A DNA stretch of 64,000 nt from Syntrophothermus lipocalidus DSM 12680. GTDB taxonomy: Bacteria > Bacillota > Syntrophomonadia > Syntrophomonadales > Syntrophothermaceae. The stretch spans positions 1,612,001 to 1,676,000 of the forward strand of contig NC_014220.1 in assembly GCF_000092405.1 (NCBI RefSeq). Reading direction: 5' to 3'. This document shows, piece after piece, positions 17,690 to 26,626 of this stretch (its first letter is position 1; every line of letters starts with the position of its first letter). The notes below the pieces were generated by a model, which worked only from the letters and a program-made list of their open reading frames with translations, made no database searches and was not told the DNA's origin. Both the position numbers and the translations under genes were made by a program.

Positions 17690-19192
17690 CTATTCCCCTG
17701 CCGCCTTAACCTGTAGTATCTCCAGCTCTTTGGGCCCAAGCCCTATGCCCCGTAGATGCAGCCGGTTCCCCCGCAAGCTCTCGATGGCGTTGATACCCAT
17801 ACCTCCGAGCATTTCCTTTATCTCATGAGCCCAGGCCCGGATCAGATTAGCAGCCCTCCTGGCTCCGACCTCGGGGTTGACCCGCTTTGTAAGATAAGGA
17901 TTGGTAGTAGCTATTCCCCAATTACACTTGCCCTGATAACACTTCTGGCACATGTGACAGCCCAACGCGATTAGAGCGGCGGTGCCGATATACACAGCAT
18001 CAGCCCCCAAGGCTATAGCCTTAACCACGTCCGCGCTATTGCGGATACCACCAGCCACTACGAGAGAAACCGTATTCCTGATGCCTTCTTCCCGCAATCG
18101 TGAATCAACAGCGGCCAAAGCAAGTTCTATCGGAATTCCAATGTTGTCTCGTATGCGCAGGGGTGCTGCCCCCGTACCGCCGCGAAACCCATCTATAACC
18201 AGAAAATCAGCCCCTGCCCTTACCGACCCCGAGGCTATGGCCGCCACGTTATGAACCGCAGCGATCTTAACCCCTACCGGTTTCGCGTACTCAGTAGCTT
18301 CCTTAAGTGAGAAAATCAACTGGCGCAAATCCTCGATCGAGTATATATCGTGGTGGGGCGCCGGCGAAATCGCGTCAGTACCTAAAGGAATCATGCGAGT
18401 CCGGCTGACTTCTGGTCCTACCTTTTCGCCCGGCAGGTGTCCCCCTATGCCCGGCTTAGCTCCCTGCCCTATCTTTATCTCTATCGCCGCTCCGCTCTTT
18501 AGATAATCCACACTTACCCCAAATCTTCCCGAAGCTACCTGCACTACAGCTCGGTCGGCGTAAGGCCTCACCTCCGGATGAAGACCACCTTCTCCGCAGT
18601 TCCAGTAAATACCGGTTTCGACTGCAGCCCGGGCCAGTGACTTCTGTGCGTTCAAGCTGATGGATCCGAAAGACATCGCACTGAACATAACGGGGACATC
18701 TAGCTCCAGTTGTGGAGGAAACTCTCCCTCTACCCCTTCGGATCCGAAGTGGACCGTATCCGGCTTTCTTCCGATAAACGTTTTTAACTCCACTGGTTCC
18801 CTCAGCGGATCAATCGACGGGTTAGTCACCTGGCTGGCGTTTAGCAGCAAGTGGTCCCAGTACACCGGGTAAGGCCGGTCGTTTCCCATACCTACAAGAA
18901 GCGTCCCCCCGGTTTCCGCTTGCAGGTATATTTGCTCGATGTCCGGTTTTCTCCAATTAGCGTTGGTTTTGAAATCCAACGGACTAGCCACCACATTCAG
19001 GGCTTGGGTCGGACAGAAAACCACACAGCGGTGGCAATTAACACATTCTGCCTCGTCGGACACCAGGCACATGTAATCTTCATCCCACCGGTGCACTCCG
19101 TTACTACACTGTCTGACACAGACCAGGCATTCAATGCAACGGTCATGATCCCTTATGATTTTATAAGAGGCTGTTTTCATGGTGATTGCCAT
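17690..19192 (-). CDS. Glutamate synthase FMN/Fe-S subunit with N-terminal ferredoxin domain (GltB2-type)
   Basis: Converts 2-oxoglutarate and ammonia to glutamate at an FMN centre. Residues 15-60 are a ferredoxin domain (CIECLVCVRQC and CVNCHRCVVFC). The FMN TIM barrel follows, with SAMSFGSISLNAQ, the substrate/FMN region IKIGQGAKPGIGGHLPGEKV and FLVIDGFRGGTGAAP. The cluster motif CHMCQKCYQGKCNWG comes near the end. ATG at 19192 (500 residues) has GAGGTG upstream and overlaps the gltB1 stop as TAATG, so the two genes are translationally coupled. Confidence 0.93.
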   Translation of the reverse strand: MAITMKTASYKIIRDHDRCIECLVCVRQCSNGVHRWDEDYMCLVSDEAECVNCHRCVVFCPTQALNVVASPLDFKTNANWRKPDIEQIYLQAETGGTLLVGMGNDRPYPVYWDHLLLNASQVTNPSIDPLREPVELKTFIGRKPDTVHFGSEGVEGEFPPQLELDVPVMFSAMSFGSISLNAQKSLARAAVETGIYWNCGEGGLHPEVRPYADRAVVQVASGRFGVSVDYLKSGAAIEIKIGQGAKPGIGGHLPGEKVGPEVSRTRMIPLGTDAISPAPHHDIYSIEDLRQLIFSLKEATEYAKPVGVKIAAVHNVAAIASGSVRAGADFLVIDGFRGGTGAAPLRIRDNIGIPIELALAAVDSRLREEGIRNTVSLVVAGGIRNSADVVKAIALGADAVYIGTAALIALGCHMCQKCYQGKCNWGIATTNPYLTKRVNPEVGARRAANLIRAWAHEIKEMLGGMGINAIESLRGNRLHLRGIGLGPKELEILQVKAAGE

Positions 19193-20331
19193 TAAGACAC
19201 CTCCCTCACCAGTCCATCGCAAAGGCTGCTCGACCCGTGCTTCGAAGTCTGGTGTTCCACCCATGCCAAGACCGGTTCGCCCCCGGCCGGTGTCCATAGC
19301 CTGTCCGGCTGGCGACACACAGCCCGGATCGCCGCTTCTTCGCTGGCTACATATACCTTTTCAGTATTTACCGCCGCCACCAGGGGGCGCAGTTTAATGC
19401 GGTCGTTCATTGCGATTAAGCCGTGGCTACAACCGACAATAATTGAAAAAGGTCCGTTTAGAAGAGCGCTTCCGTAAACAGAACGCAACACCTTCCACAG
19501 TCGTTGTCTCTCCGGATCCATTCTGCCGATCTCTTCCCAGAAAGGAGCTGCAAATATATTTAATGCAGTCAGTAGTGGCAGCCTGTGTTTACGTACCAGA
19601 AGATCCAACAAATAAGTTATCGCCTCGGTATCAGTCTGTAAACCACAGTGGTATCCGAACATCTCCAAATACCTCCGATTGGCACCGTAAGAAGATATCT
19701 CTCCATTGTGCACTACGGACCAATCAAGTAACGTGAACGGGTGGGCTCCTCCCCACCAACCCGGAGTGTTGGTAGGAAAGCGGCCGTGAGCCAGCCACAA
19801 GTAACCTTGGTACTCCTCAAGCCGGTAAAAGTCAGCTACGTCTTCCGGGTAACCTACCGCTTTAAACGCTCCCATATTCTTACCACTGGAAGCGACGAAA
19901 GCTCCCGGTATATCGCGGTTGATGCTCATTACTGTTTTGATGATGTATTCTTCTTCAGAGAGATCCTGCTCGTTAATTTCGCTGACTTTGGGCTTCACAA
20001 AATAGCGCCATATTCGGGGGGCGTGTTTTTGCAGCCCGTTTTTTCGAACAGGAATCGGCTCCTTTTGCTCTACTTTAAAGTAGATTGACATAAACTGCTC
20101 CGTCTCGGTTTGAGCTGAGCTTGATTCATAGAAGAGATGAAACGCGTAGTAATCGCTCATATCGGAATAACACCCGTAGACGGCAAAACCCCCGCCTAAA
20201 CCGTTGGAACGGTCATGCATCAAGCTTATCATGGTCACAATACCGTCCGCTTTCATGGCTTGTCTTCTTCTGTCGACTATTCCAGCTACCGCGCACCCGG
20301 CCGGTATTCTTGCCAATCCTTCCCTCACCAC
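19192..20331 (-). CDS. Glutamate synthase glutaminase subunit (GltB1-type, class II amidotransferase)
   Basis: Ntn-type glutamine amidotransferase that releases ammonia for GltB2. The mature nucleophile is probably Cys13 in PAGCAVAGIVDRR, which implies removal of a 12-residue leader, as in other enzymes of this superfamily. Other active-site stretches are HGRFPTNTPGWWGGAHPF and VHNGEISSY. The 379 residues start at GTG 20331 with GGAGG upstream. It begins 149 bases after glnA with no clear terminator between, so glnA and the GOGAT genes may share a transcript. Confidence 0.9.
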   Translation of the reverse strand: MVREGLARIPAGCAVAGIVDRRRQAMKADGIVTMISLMHDRSNGLGGGFAVYGCYSDMSDYYAFHLFYESSSAQTETEQFMSIYFKVEQKEPIPVRKNGLQKHAPRIWRYFVKPKVSEINEQDLSEEEYIIKTVMSINRDIPGAFVASSGKNMGAFKAVGYPEDVADFYRLEEYQGYLWLAHGRFPTNTPGWWGGAHPFTLLDWSVVHNGEISSYGANRRYLEMFGYHCGLQTDTEAITYLLDLLVRKHRLPLLTALNIFAAPFWEEIGRMDPERQRLWKVLRSVYGSALLNGPFSIIVGCSHGLIAMNDRIKLRPLVAAVNTEKVYVASEEAAIRAVCRQPDRLWTPAGGEPVLAWVEHQTSKHGSSSLCDGLVREVS

Positions 20332-20479
20332 CAGGTATCCTCCTTTCTCTCCTCAAACTCTAAGGCCGGCATCTAGCCCCACCAGCCCCGGAGGACCCCT
20401 TTGTCCCCATCCTGTTCGGTGACAACGCTCCTTTGCATCTCACCTCTTCCAGAACCACTCGATGCCAGATATGAGGTAT

Positions 20480-21811
20480 CTAGAAAAGTGCTAAATATTC
20501 ATCCAATTCCCAGGGATGTACAAATCTCTGGTAACGGTTCCACTCGTCTAATTTAACCCTCATAAACTGCTCGTAAATGTGTTCACCCATCGCGTCTCTT
20601 ATGACCTGGTTCATCTTCAACTCCTCTAATGCCTCAGCCAGATTCGCAGGAAGGCTTTCAACTCCCAAGCTGGCTCTTTCCTCTTCGCTCATGTGGTAGA
20701 TGTTCTGGTTCACAGGCTCTGGTGGCGAGATACGGTTCATCACCCCATCCAAACCTGCTTTCAGCATGACCGCAAGAGCCAGGTAAGGGTTGCAAGCCGG
20801 ATCCGGATTACGGACCTCTATGCGGGTACTGGAGCCGCGTTTGGCCGGAACTCTGATAAGACAGCTCCTGTTGGTTTCGGACCAGGCCATGTACACCGGA
20901 GCCTCAAATCCGGGAACCAGTCTCTTGTATGAATTCACTGTCGGGTTAGTGACAGCTGAAAACGCCCGGGCATGTTTGAGAATCCCGCCGATGTAATAGC
21001 GAGCAGTATCGCTCAGTCCATCAGGCCGGGCGGGGTCAAAGAATACGTTTTGCCCGTTTCGAGCCAGTGATTGGTGTGTGTGCATACCTGACCCGTTGCG
21101 GCCGTAAATCGGTTTGGGCATAAACGATGCGTGCAACCCGTGCCTTTGAGCTATCGAATGCACTACCAGTTTGAAGGTCATTATTGCGTCCGCTATTTTC
21201 AAAGCATCGTCGTATTTGAAGTCAATCTCGTGCTGTCCTGGTGCCACCTCGTGATGTGAAGCCTCGACTTCAAATCCCATATCTTCCAGAGTCATAACCA
21301 TGTCCCGGCGGGCGTCTTCGCCGCGGTCGGTAGGAGCTAGATCGAAATAGGTAGCTTCGTCATGGGTCCTCACTGTGGGCCTGCCCTGGTCATCTAGTAA
21401 GAACAAGAAGAACTCCACCTCCGGTCCCACGTACATCGTGTAACCCATCATTTCCGCTTCCTTCAAAACCCGTTTCAAGTTGTAACGGGGACATCCGACG
21501 AAGGGCTTCCTGTCTTTAGTGTAGACATCGCATATTAGCCTGGCCACAGCTCCTACGGCAGGCCGCCAGGGAAAAACCACAAAGGTATCCGGGTCCGGTA
21601 CCAAATACATGTCTGACTCCTCTATCCCTACGAAGCCGGCAATTGACGAACCGTCAAACATTAGTTCTCCGTCAAGGGCTTTCTCCAGTTGGCTCACAGG
21701 TATAGCCACGTTTTTCAAGATTCCAAGAACGTCTGTAAACTGCAGCCGTATGAACCTAACCCCCTTTTCCTTAACCCTCTCCATTATTTCTGCCTTGCGA
21801 TGCTCTTCCAT
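20480..21811 (-). CDS. glnA: Glutamine synthetase type I, alpha-like
   Basis: Dodecameric ATP-dependent glutamine synthetase of 443 residues. Motifs seen: [10 protein letters not shown], the metal-site segment [25 protein letters not shown], the ATP loop [11 protein letters not shown], and [13 protein letters not shown]. The length and lack of the extra insertion fit the GSI-alpha group of low-GC Gram-positives, which is feedback-inhibited rather than adenylylated. ATG at 21811 has GGGGAG upstream. It follows the ANTAR gene by 19 bases and heads the GS-GOGAT run. Confidence 0.94.
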   Translation of the reverse strand: MEEHRKAEIMERVKEKGVRFIRLQFTDVLGILKNVAIPVSQLEKALDGELMFDGSSIAGFVGIEESDMYLVPDPDTFVVFPWRPAVGAVARLICDVYTKDRKPFVGCPRYNLKRVLKEAEMMGYTMYVGPEVEFFLFLLDDQGRPTVRTHDEATYFDLAPTDRGEDARRDMVMTLEDMGFEVEASHHEVAPGQHEIDFKYDDALKIADAIMTFKLVVHSIAQRHGLHASFMPKPIYGRNGSGMHTHQSLARNGQNVFFDPARPDGLSDTARYYIGGILKHARAFSAVTNPTVNSYKRLVPGFEAPVYMAWSETNRSCLIRVPAKRGSSTRIEVRNPDPACNPYLALAVMLKAGLDGVMNRISPPEPVNQNIYHMSEEERASLGVESLPANLAEALEELKMNQVIRDAMGEHIYEQFMRVKLDEWNRYQRFVHPWELDEYLALF

Positions 21812-21830
21812 TGAGTTATACTCCCCTTTC

Positions 21831-22406
21831 CTAATCTTTGGTTTCTTTTCCGATTTCATAAGTCAAAATAATCGCCCTTGCAACCTCACGGACGGGAATC
21901 CCTTTGTTCATGCTCTGCTTTTGTATCAGCCGGTGGGCTTGTTCTTCATCTAGGTTCATCGTTTTCATAAGTATACCTTTGGCTTTCTCCACAACCTTGC
22001 GAGTATTCAGGGTCTCTTTCAGTTTCTGAACCTCCTTGCGTAGTCCCCGAATTCGTTCACGATACAGAAGAGCGGCGTCAACAGCAGCCACCAAACTCGT
22101 TTCGGTTACTGGGTAAAAACAGTAATGGAACTCTTTAAGGTCGGGGTTATCCCTTCGCCTGACCATAATCAGGATTGCAGCCAAGTCATCTGACTCGATG
22201 ATACGGGCTGCCTCCAAGGCATTACCACCTTCCAGCCCTTCGTCAATGATGACAAGATCCGGCAATACAGTCCTCACCTTGCGCAGCATGTCCGGCACAC
22301 TGTTAGCTTCGGCCAGTACTTGGCATCCTAACCGAACCAACCCGTCCCTCAAAGCTGAGCGTCTTGTTTCTGAAGCGTCTGCTACGAGAACCTTTATCCT
22401 GGGCAC
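21831..22406 (-). CDS. Response-regulator-like protein with ANTAR RNA-binding domain
   Basis: Predicted transcription antiterminator. The N-terminal 115 residues are a receiver-like fold and keep the phospho-acceptor position (Asp55 in LVIIDEG). It has only one acidic residue at the first pocket (VADASE), and the usual Lys-Pro loop reads FYPV, so phosphorylation is uncertain. Residues 130-190 are an ANTAR domain ([32 protein letters not shown]). GTG at 22406 follows GGCGGTGA. It is co-transcribed with glnA. Its likely targets are the leader hairpins described here. Confidence 0.9.
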   Translation of the reverse strand: MPRIKVLVADASETRRSALRDGLVRLGCQVLAEANSVPDMLRKVRTVLPDLVIIDEGLEGGNALEAARIIESDDLAAILIMVRRRDNPDLKEFHYCFYPVTETSLVAAVDAALLYRERIRGLRKEVQKLKETLNTRKVVEKAKGILMKTMNLDEEQAHRLIQKQSMNKGIPVREVARAIILTYEIGKETKD

Positions 22407-22425
22407 AATCGTATCACCGCCTCTC

Positions 22426-22486
22426 AAAAAAAAAGCCGTCTCGACCGTGATCAATCCGTATGATCTCCGTCGGGACGCCATTGTCC
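22426..22486 (-). promoter_or_regulatory. Attenuator leader of the ANTAR-glnA unit
   Basis: On the minus strand, GGAC-AATGGC-GTCC (22486-22473) forms a hairpin with a six-base loop having A at position 1 and G at 4. The alternative is a terminator: GGCGTCCCGAC (22479-22469) pairs 9 of 11 with GTCGAGACGGC (22445-22435), followed by nine T (22434-22426). The two exclude each other. A second weak hairpin (GATCA/TGATC) lies in the terminator loop. It sits 20 bases before the ANTAR start. Confidence 0.6.
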
Positions 22487-22573
22487 GCAAAAATCACCAA
22501 AAATCCTTATCCTTCATGTTACCAACCTCAATTCTATCAATTCTGGTCCAAATATCAATAACCGCATCTATCA

Positions 22574-22598
22574 TATACTGTATACTTGCAAAGTATAC
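22574..22598. promoter_or_regulatory. Palindromic promoter element upstream of the ANTAR-glnA unit
   Basis: GTATACTT-GCA-AAGTATAC is a perfect 8-3-8 inverted repeat (22580-22598). It overlaps TATACTGTATACT (22574-22586), which recurs exactly upstream of glnB (28608-28620). It looks like an operator for a dimeric regulator, not identified here. Confidence 0.5.
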
Positions 22599-22742
22599 CT
22601 GCATAGGGTCGTACCCGGTTCAATATGCCTGGCCCCTTAACGGAGTTAAGCATCGGAGCCGCCGTCAACGGGATATAATATGAGTCGCGGCCGAGCAAAA
22701 TGTGGGGATAATGTATACTTGACGATTTTGGCTCTTGATGCA

Positions 22743-22770
22743 TTGACATTAGTTGGCCCTTAGGTATAAT
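22743..22770 (+). promoter_or_regulatory. Sigma-A promoter of glnA2
   Basis: Consensus TTGACA (22743-22748), a 16-base spacer and consensus TATAAT (22765-22770). Transcription would start near 22777 and give a leader of about 230 bases. A GTATAC element lies just upstream at 22713-22718. Confidence 0.88.
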
Positions 22771-22800
22771 CAAGCTAAAAAGGATATAGATATGTTTGTA

Positions 22801-22873
22801 GCGGCATATGCTTGCCGCCAACCAGGGACGATGAAGTCCTTCCTTCAAACGAAGGGAGGGCTTTCTTTTTTTG
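22801..22873 (+). promoter_or_regulatory. ANTAR-type two-hairpin antiterminator and terminator of glnA2
   Basis: Hairpin 1: GCGGCA-TATGCT-TGCCGC (22801-22818). Six bases later, hairpin 2: GGGAC-GATGAA-GTCCT (22825-22840). Both have six-base loops with G at position 4; the A expected at position 1 of ANTAR loops is absent. The terminator stem is AGTCCTTCCTT (22835-22845) with AAGGGAGGGCT (22852-22862), 11 pairs including G-T, then TTCTTTTTTT. Its 5' arm uses the 3' arm of hairpin 2, so hairpin 2 and terminator exclude each other. Confidence 0.75.
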
Positions 22874-23005
22874 GCGATGCGGACCCCTGTACAAAACCAG
22901 GGCGACTGTTTCCTGAACGATGCAAGGAGGTGAAAAGGCGTTTCAACGGCAAGAACAGTCGCAGACGGGAGAGCTTCGCCGAATTCAAGTTGAAAGGAGG
23001 CAAAC

Positions 23006-24445
23006 ATGATGACTCCAGAAGAAATTTCAGCACTGATAAAGGACAAAGGAATCACCTTCATCGACCTGAAGTTCAACGACTTACCGGGACTGTGGCAGCA
23101 CTTTTCCATGCCATCGAGTGAACTGACAGGAGTTGATAACGTCGCTGAAGGCGGTCTATTTCGAGAAGGCGTAGGATTTGACGGTTCCAGTATTCGTGGG
23201 TTTCAGCAGATTCAAGAAAGCGACATGATACTCATCCCGGATCCCGACACCGCGGTTATTGATCCGGTCTGTAAAGCATTCACCCTTTCCATGATATGCG
23301 ACATCTACGATCCGATTACCCGCCAGCCGTACAGCCGCGACCCGCGGTACGTAGCCAAGAAGGCCGAAGCCTACCTGAAATCGACCGGGATCGCCGACAC
23401 CAGCTATTGGGGCCCGGAAATGGAGTTCTTCATCTTTGACGACGTCCGTTTCGATCAAAGCGTCAACTTTGGGTACTACTATTTGGATTCGATTGAAGGA
23501 GAATGGAACACCGGGCGCCAGGAAAACCCGAATCTAGGTTATAAGGCCCGTTACAAGGAGGGGTATTTCCCGGTACCGCCCCACGACTCACACCAGGACC
23601 TGCGGAGCGAAATGGTTAAAGTGCTTATGGGAGTTGGGATTGGAGTAGAGGTTCACCACCACGAAGTCGCTAGTGGCGGCCAGGCCGAGATTGACATGAG
23701 GTTTGACTCGCTCGTACGCATGGCCGACAAGTGCATGATGTACAAGTACGTGGTCAAAAACGTGGCCCGGCGCCACAACAAGGTGGTCACCTTCATGCCC
23801 AAACCGCTATTTCAGGACAACGGCTCCGGAATGCATACCCACCAGTCCTTGTGGAAGGATGGGGTTAACCTTTTCTACGACCCCAAAGGGTATGGGCTTT
23901 TAAGCCAGCTGGCCAAGTACTACATCGGGGGACTGTTAAAACACGCCCCGGCTCTGATGGCATTCTGTGCCCCAACCACCAACTCGTACAAGCGGCTGGT
24001 CCCCGGTTTTGAAGCTCCCGTGAACTTGGTTTACTCCATGCGGAACCGGAGCGCGGCGATTCGTATTCCGGTATATACTGACAATCCAAAGTCCAAGCGC
24101 ATCGAGTTTAGACCGCCTGACCCGTCCTGCAACCCGTATCTGGCTTTCGCCGCCATGCTCATGGCCGGCTTGGACGGAATCGAAAATGAAATCGATCCGG
24201 GAGATCCCGTCGACAAGAACATCTATGAGCTCGACGAACAAGAAGCTGCCAAGATCAGAACTGTCCCCGGGTCTCTTGAAGAAGCCTTGAACGCCCTGGA
24301 AGAAGACCACGACTTTCTGCTCAAAGGCAACGTTTTCACCACCGACCTGCTCGAGGTCTGGATCAAGTACAAGCGGGAAAAAGAGGTCGAACCCATTAAA
24401 CTCAGGCCACATCCGTACGAGTTTCAGCTGTATTTCGACCTGTAA
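23006..24445 (+). CDS. glnA: Glutamine synthetase type I, beta-like (second copy)
   Basis: A 479-residue GSI, longer than the copy at 20480 and with an extra segment near residues 150-180, as in GSI-beta enzymes. Motifs: [45 protein letters not shown] and [11 protein letters not shown]. The adenylylation-loop tyrosine has an equivalent (NIYELDEQE), but no adenylyltransferase is seen in the window. AAAGGAGG precedes two in-frame ATGs at 23006 and 23009. It is alone on the plus strand behind its own promoter and attenuator. Confidence 0.94.
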   Translation: MMTPEEISALIKDKGITFIDLKFNDLPGLWQHFSMPSSELTGVDNVAEGGLFREGVGFDGSSIRGFQQIQESDMILIPDPDTAVIDPVCKAFTLSMICDIYDPITRQPYSRDPRYVAKKAEAYLKSTGIADTSYWGPEMEFFIFDDVRFDQSVNFGYYYLDSIEGEWNTGRQENPNLGYKARYKEGYFPVPPHDSHQDLRSEMVKVLMGVGIGVEVHHHEVASGGQAEIDMRFDSLVRMADKCMMYKYVVKNVARRHNKVVTFMPKPLFQDNGSGMHTHQSLWKDGVNLFYDPKGYGLLSQLAKYYIGGLLKHAPALMAFCAPTTNSYKRLVPGFEAPVNLVYSMRNRSAAIRIPVYTDNPKSKRIEFRPPDPSCNPYLAFAAMLMAGLDGIENEIDPGDPVDKNIYELDEQEAAKIRTVPGSLEEALNALEEDHDFLLKGNVFTTDLLEVWIKYKREKEVEPIKLRPHPYEFQLYFDL

Positions 24446-24492
24446 ACAGGTACTGCAGCAACCCTTTGTCCGACAACAAATATCTGTTTTTG

Positions 24493-24517
24493 AGCAGGGA
24501 AACATCCCTGCTTTTTT
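24493..24517 (+). terminator. Terminator of glnA2
   Basis: Perfect stem AGCAGGGA/TCCCTGCT (24493-24500, 24505-24512), a four-base loop, then six T. It lies 47 bases after the stop. Confidence 0.92.
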
Positions 24518-24699
24518 ATGCCCACTGTAGCTCAGTATAAACTCATAACCCAAGTTGTTCTACTCGGGTTTGACAATCGCCTGGTACATCTCGGTCTCTC
24601 TAACTCTTCTTGAGGCAAAAAACATAACCGGGTCCCATGCTGAATCCCTTTGTCGCTAAAAAAGAAAACTGCCTTACGGCGCCGCAGTTTTAAGACTTT

Positions 24700-26355
24700 C
24701 TACACCTCAATTCGGGCAGCGATGGGCATCCTGCGCCCCATCCCGAACGCCTTGCTGGTCACTTTTAGGCCCGGGGCAGCTTGTCGCCGTTTGTACTCGC
24801 TCGCATTGACAGATCTTACCACTTTTTTGACGGTGTCCTCGTCCAGCCCTAGCTGGACAATCTCCTCAACCCCCAGATTCTCTTCGACATATAGATAAAG
24901 TATTTGGTCTAACAAAGGATACGGTGGTAAAGTATCCTGGTCGGTTTGTCCTGGCCTGAGTTCGGCCGACGGGGCTTTGTGGATGATTTCGAGAGGGATG
25001 ATTTCTTTCGAGCGGTTGATGTAGCCGGCTAAGTCATATACCATGGTTTTGGGCACATCAGCCAGTACGCTCAGACCCCCGCTCATATCGCCGTACAAAG
25101 TACAGTAACCAACCGCCAGTTCGCTCTTGTTGCCAGTAGACAGCACCAAGTAACCGAACCTGTTAGCAAAGGCCATGAGAATATTACCCCTGATACGCGC
25201 CTGCAGGTTTTCCTCCGCGATGTCCAGCCTTCGTCCTTCCAAAAAACCGTCAAATATGGTCAGGTATGATTCGAAAACCTGGGTGATAGGAATGACCAGA
25301 AACTGGATACCCAAATTCGACGCCAGTTTCTGAGAATCGGTAACGCTACCAGCAGATGAATAAGGCGACGGCATGGAGATGCCGAGCACGTTTTCTCTTC
25401 CCAGTGCTTCCACCGCTATGCAACAAGTAACAGCGGAGTCAATGCCCCCGGAAAGTCCGATCACCGCTTTTTTAAACCCGCATTTTTTTAAATAGTCCCT
25501 CGTGCCCAAAACCAATGCTTCGAAAACCGACTGGATCCGGTCTTGAGAAGAGTATAAGAATGTGTCTGTTTCTTTTTCCGTGTCGATTATCCCGATCTCC
25601 TCTTTGAACGGAGCCCCTAAATACAGGAGTTCGCCGCGCCGGTTAAATGCCATGCTCCTACCGTCGAATACCAGTTCGTCGTTCCCGCCAACCTGGTTGA
25701 CGTATATAAAAGGGATATTGTGCCTACGGGCATGGTTACGGATAAGGCGGTATCGGATTTCTTCCTTGCCCACCGTAAAAGGCGAAGCCGAGATGTTAAC
25801 CAACAGTGTTGCTCCTTGTTTTGCCAGGGCTTCAATGGGGTCAAAAGAGTACATTCTTCGACTGGGCCATAGTTCAGGGTCGTTCCAGGCGTCCTCGCAT
25901 ATGGATACGCCCAGGACTTCCCCTTTAAAAGGAACAGTTTCCACCCTAGGAGCCGGATCAAAATACCGCTCTTCGTCGAACACGTCGTATATGGGAAGGA
26001 GCGTCTTCGCAGTCCTGCCGATCTCTCTTCCCTGGTATATGAGAATCGCACCGTTGTAAAGCCCCCTGCCAACTGTTCCATCCGTGGGCACCGGTAGTCC
26101 TATAAGTATACCTGTGCCCGGATACCTAAGAGATAACTGCCTGAGCCTGGTCACAGACTTTTCTACCTTTTTCAAAAACCAAGGCTTTTCCAAGAGATCC
26201 CGTGGAGGATATCCGGTTATAAACAGTTCCGGAAAAATCAAAAGGTCAACACCACACGGACTGTACTGGGCAAGTGTGTCTTCGATTTTCTTTAAATTGC
26301 CCTCTATGTCTCCTACCACAGGATTGAGTTGGGCCAAGCCTACTATCATGCTCAT
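24700..26355 (-). CDS. nadE: Glutamine-dependent NAD+ synthetase
   Basis: Amidates nicotinic acid adenine dinucleotide to NAD+ using ammonia channelled from glutamine. The N-terminal nitrilase domain carries the Glu-Lys-Cys triad (Glu43 in PELFITGYPP, Lys in AKTLLP, Cys in VSICEDAW). The C-terminal domain starts near residue 265 and has the P-loop GLSGGIDSAV plus STGNKSELAVGYCTLYGD. Its 551 residues are normal for the two-domain form. Among nitrogen genes, it is another glutamine consumer. Confidence 0.95.
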   Translation of the reverse strand: MSMIVGLAQLNPVVGDIEGNLKKIEDTLAQYSPCGVDLLIFPELFITGYPPRDLLEKPWFLKKVEKSVTRLRQLSLRYPGTGILIGLPVPTDGTVGRGLYNGAILIYQGREIGRTAKTLLPIYDVFDEERYFDPAPRVETVPFKGEVLGVSICEDAWNDPELWPSRRMYSFDPIEALAKQGATLLVNISASPFTVGKEEIRYRLIRNHARRHNIPFIYVNQVGGNDELVFDGRSMAFNRRGELLYLGAPFKEEIGIIDTEKETDTFLYSSQDRIQSVFEALVLGTRDYLKKCGFKKAVIGLSGGIDSAVTCCIAVEALGRENVLGISMPSPYSSAGSVTDSQKLASNLGIQFLVIPITQVFESYLTIFDGFLEGRRLDIAEENLQARIRGNILMAFANRFGYLVLSTGNKSELAVGYCTLYGDMSGGLSVLADVPKTMVYDLAGYINRSKEIIPLEIIHKAPSAELRPGQTDQDTLPPYPLLDQILYLYVEENLGVEEIVQLGLDEDTVKKVVRSVNASEYKRRQAAPGLKVTSKAFGMGRRMPIAARIEV

Positions 26356-26626
26356 TACCTCCTCCTCTCGTATCTTACGGCCAACCAGCAGAGTACACCA
26401 ATTGGCTTGGTGTCGGCACCCGAGGTCCGGCTTGTTTCTTGCATTTTTTGCGGTGAAAGCACTATGGGGCGGTCCAAACCCATCGCCCCGCTTATCCTAC
26501 AGGCATATATTACACTTCATGGTTATACCTCTGCAACTAAGACGCCTAATTCATGTACACTCACACGCGCTTTTACAGAGGGTTAACCGGTCAGTTAACA
26601 CTCTCCCTCGAAGCTAACAGCGTCGG

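Noticed and set aside
22555-23109. Minus-strand open frame of 184 codons opposite the glnA2 leader
   Set aside because: It covers promoter, attenuator and the start of glnA2 in antisense and shows no protein-like pattern.
26356-26626. Hidden small gene or RNA between nadE and amtB
   Set aside because: No frame with a ribosome site and no stable conserved-looking structure was found.
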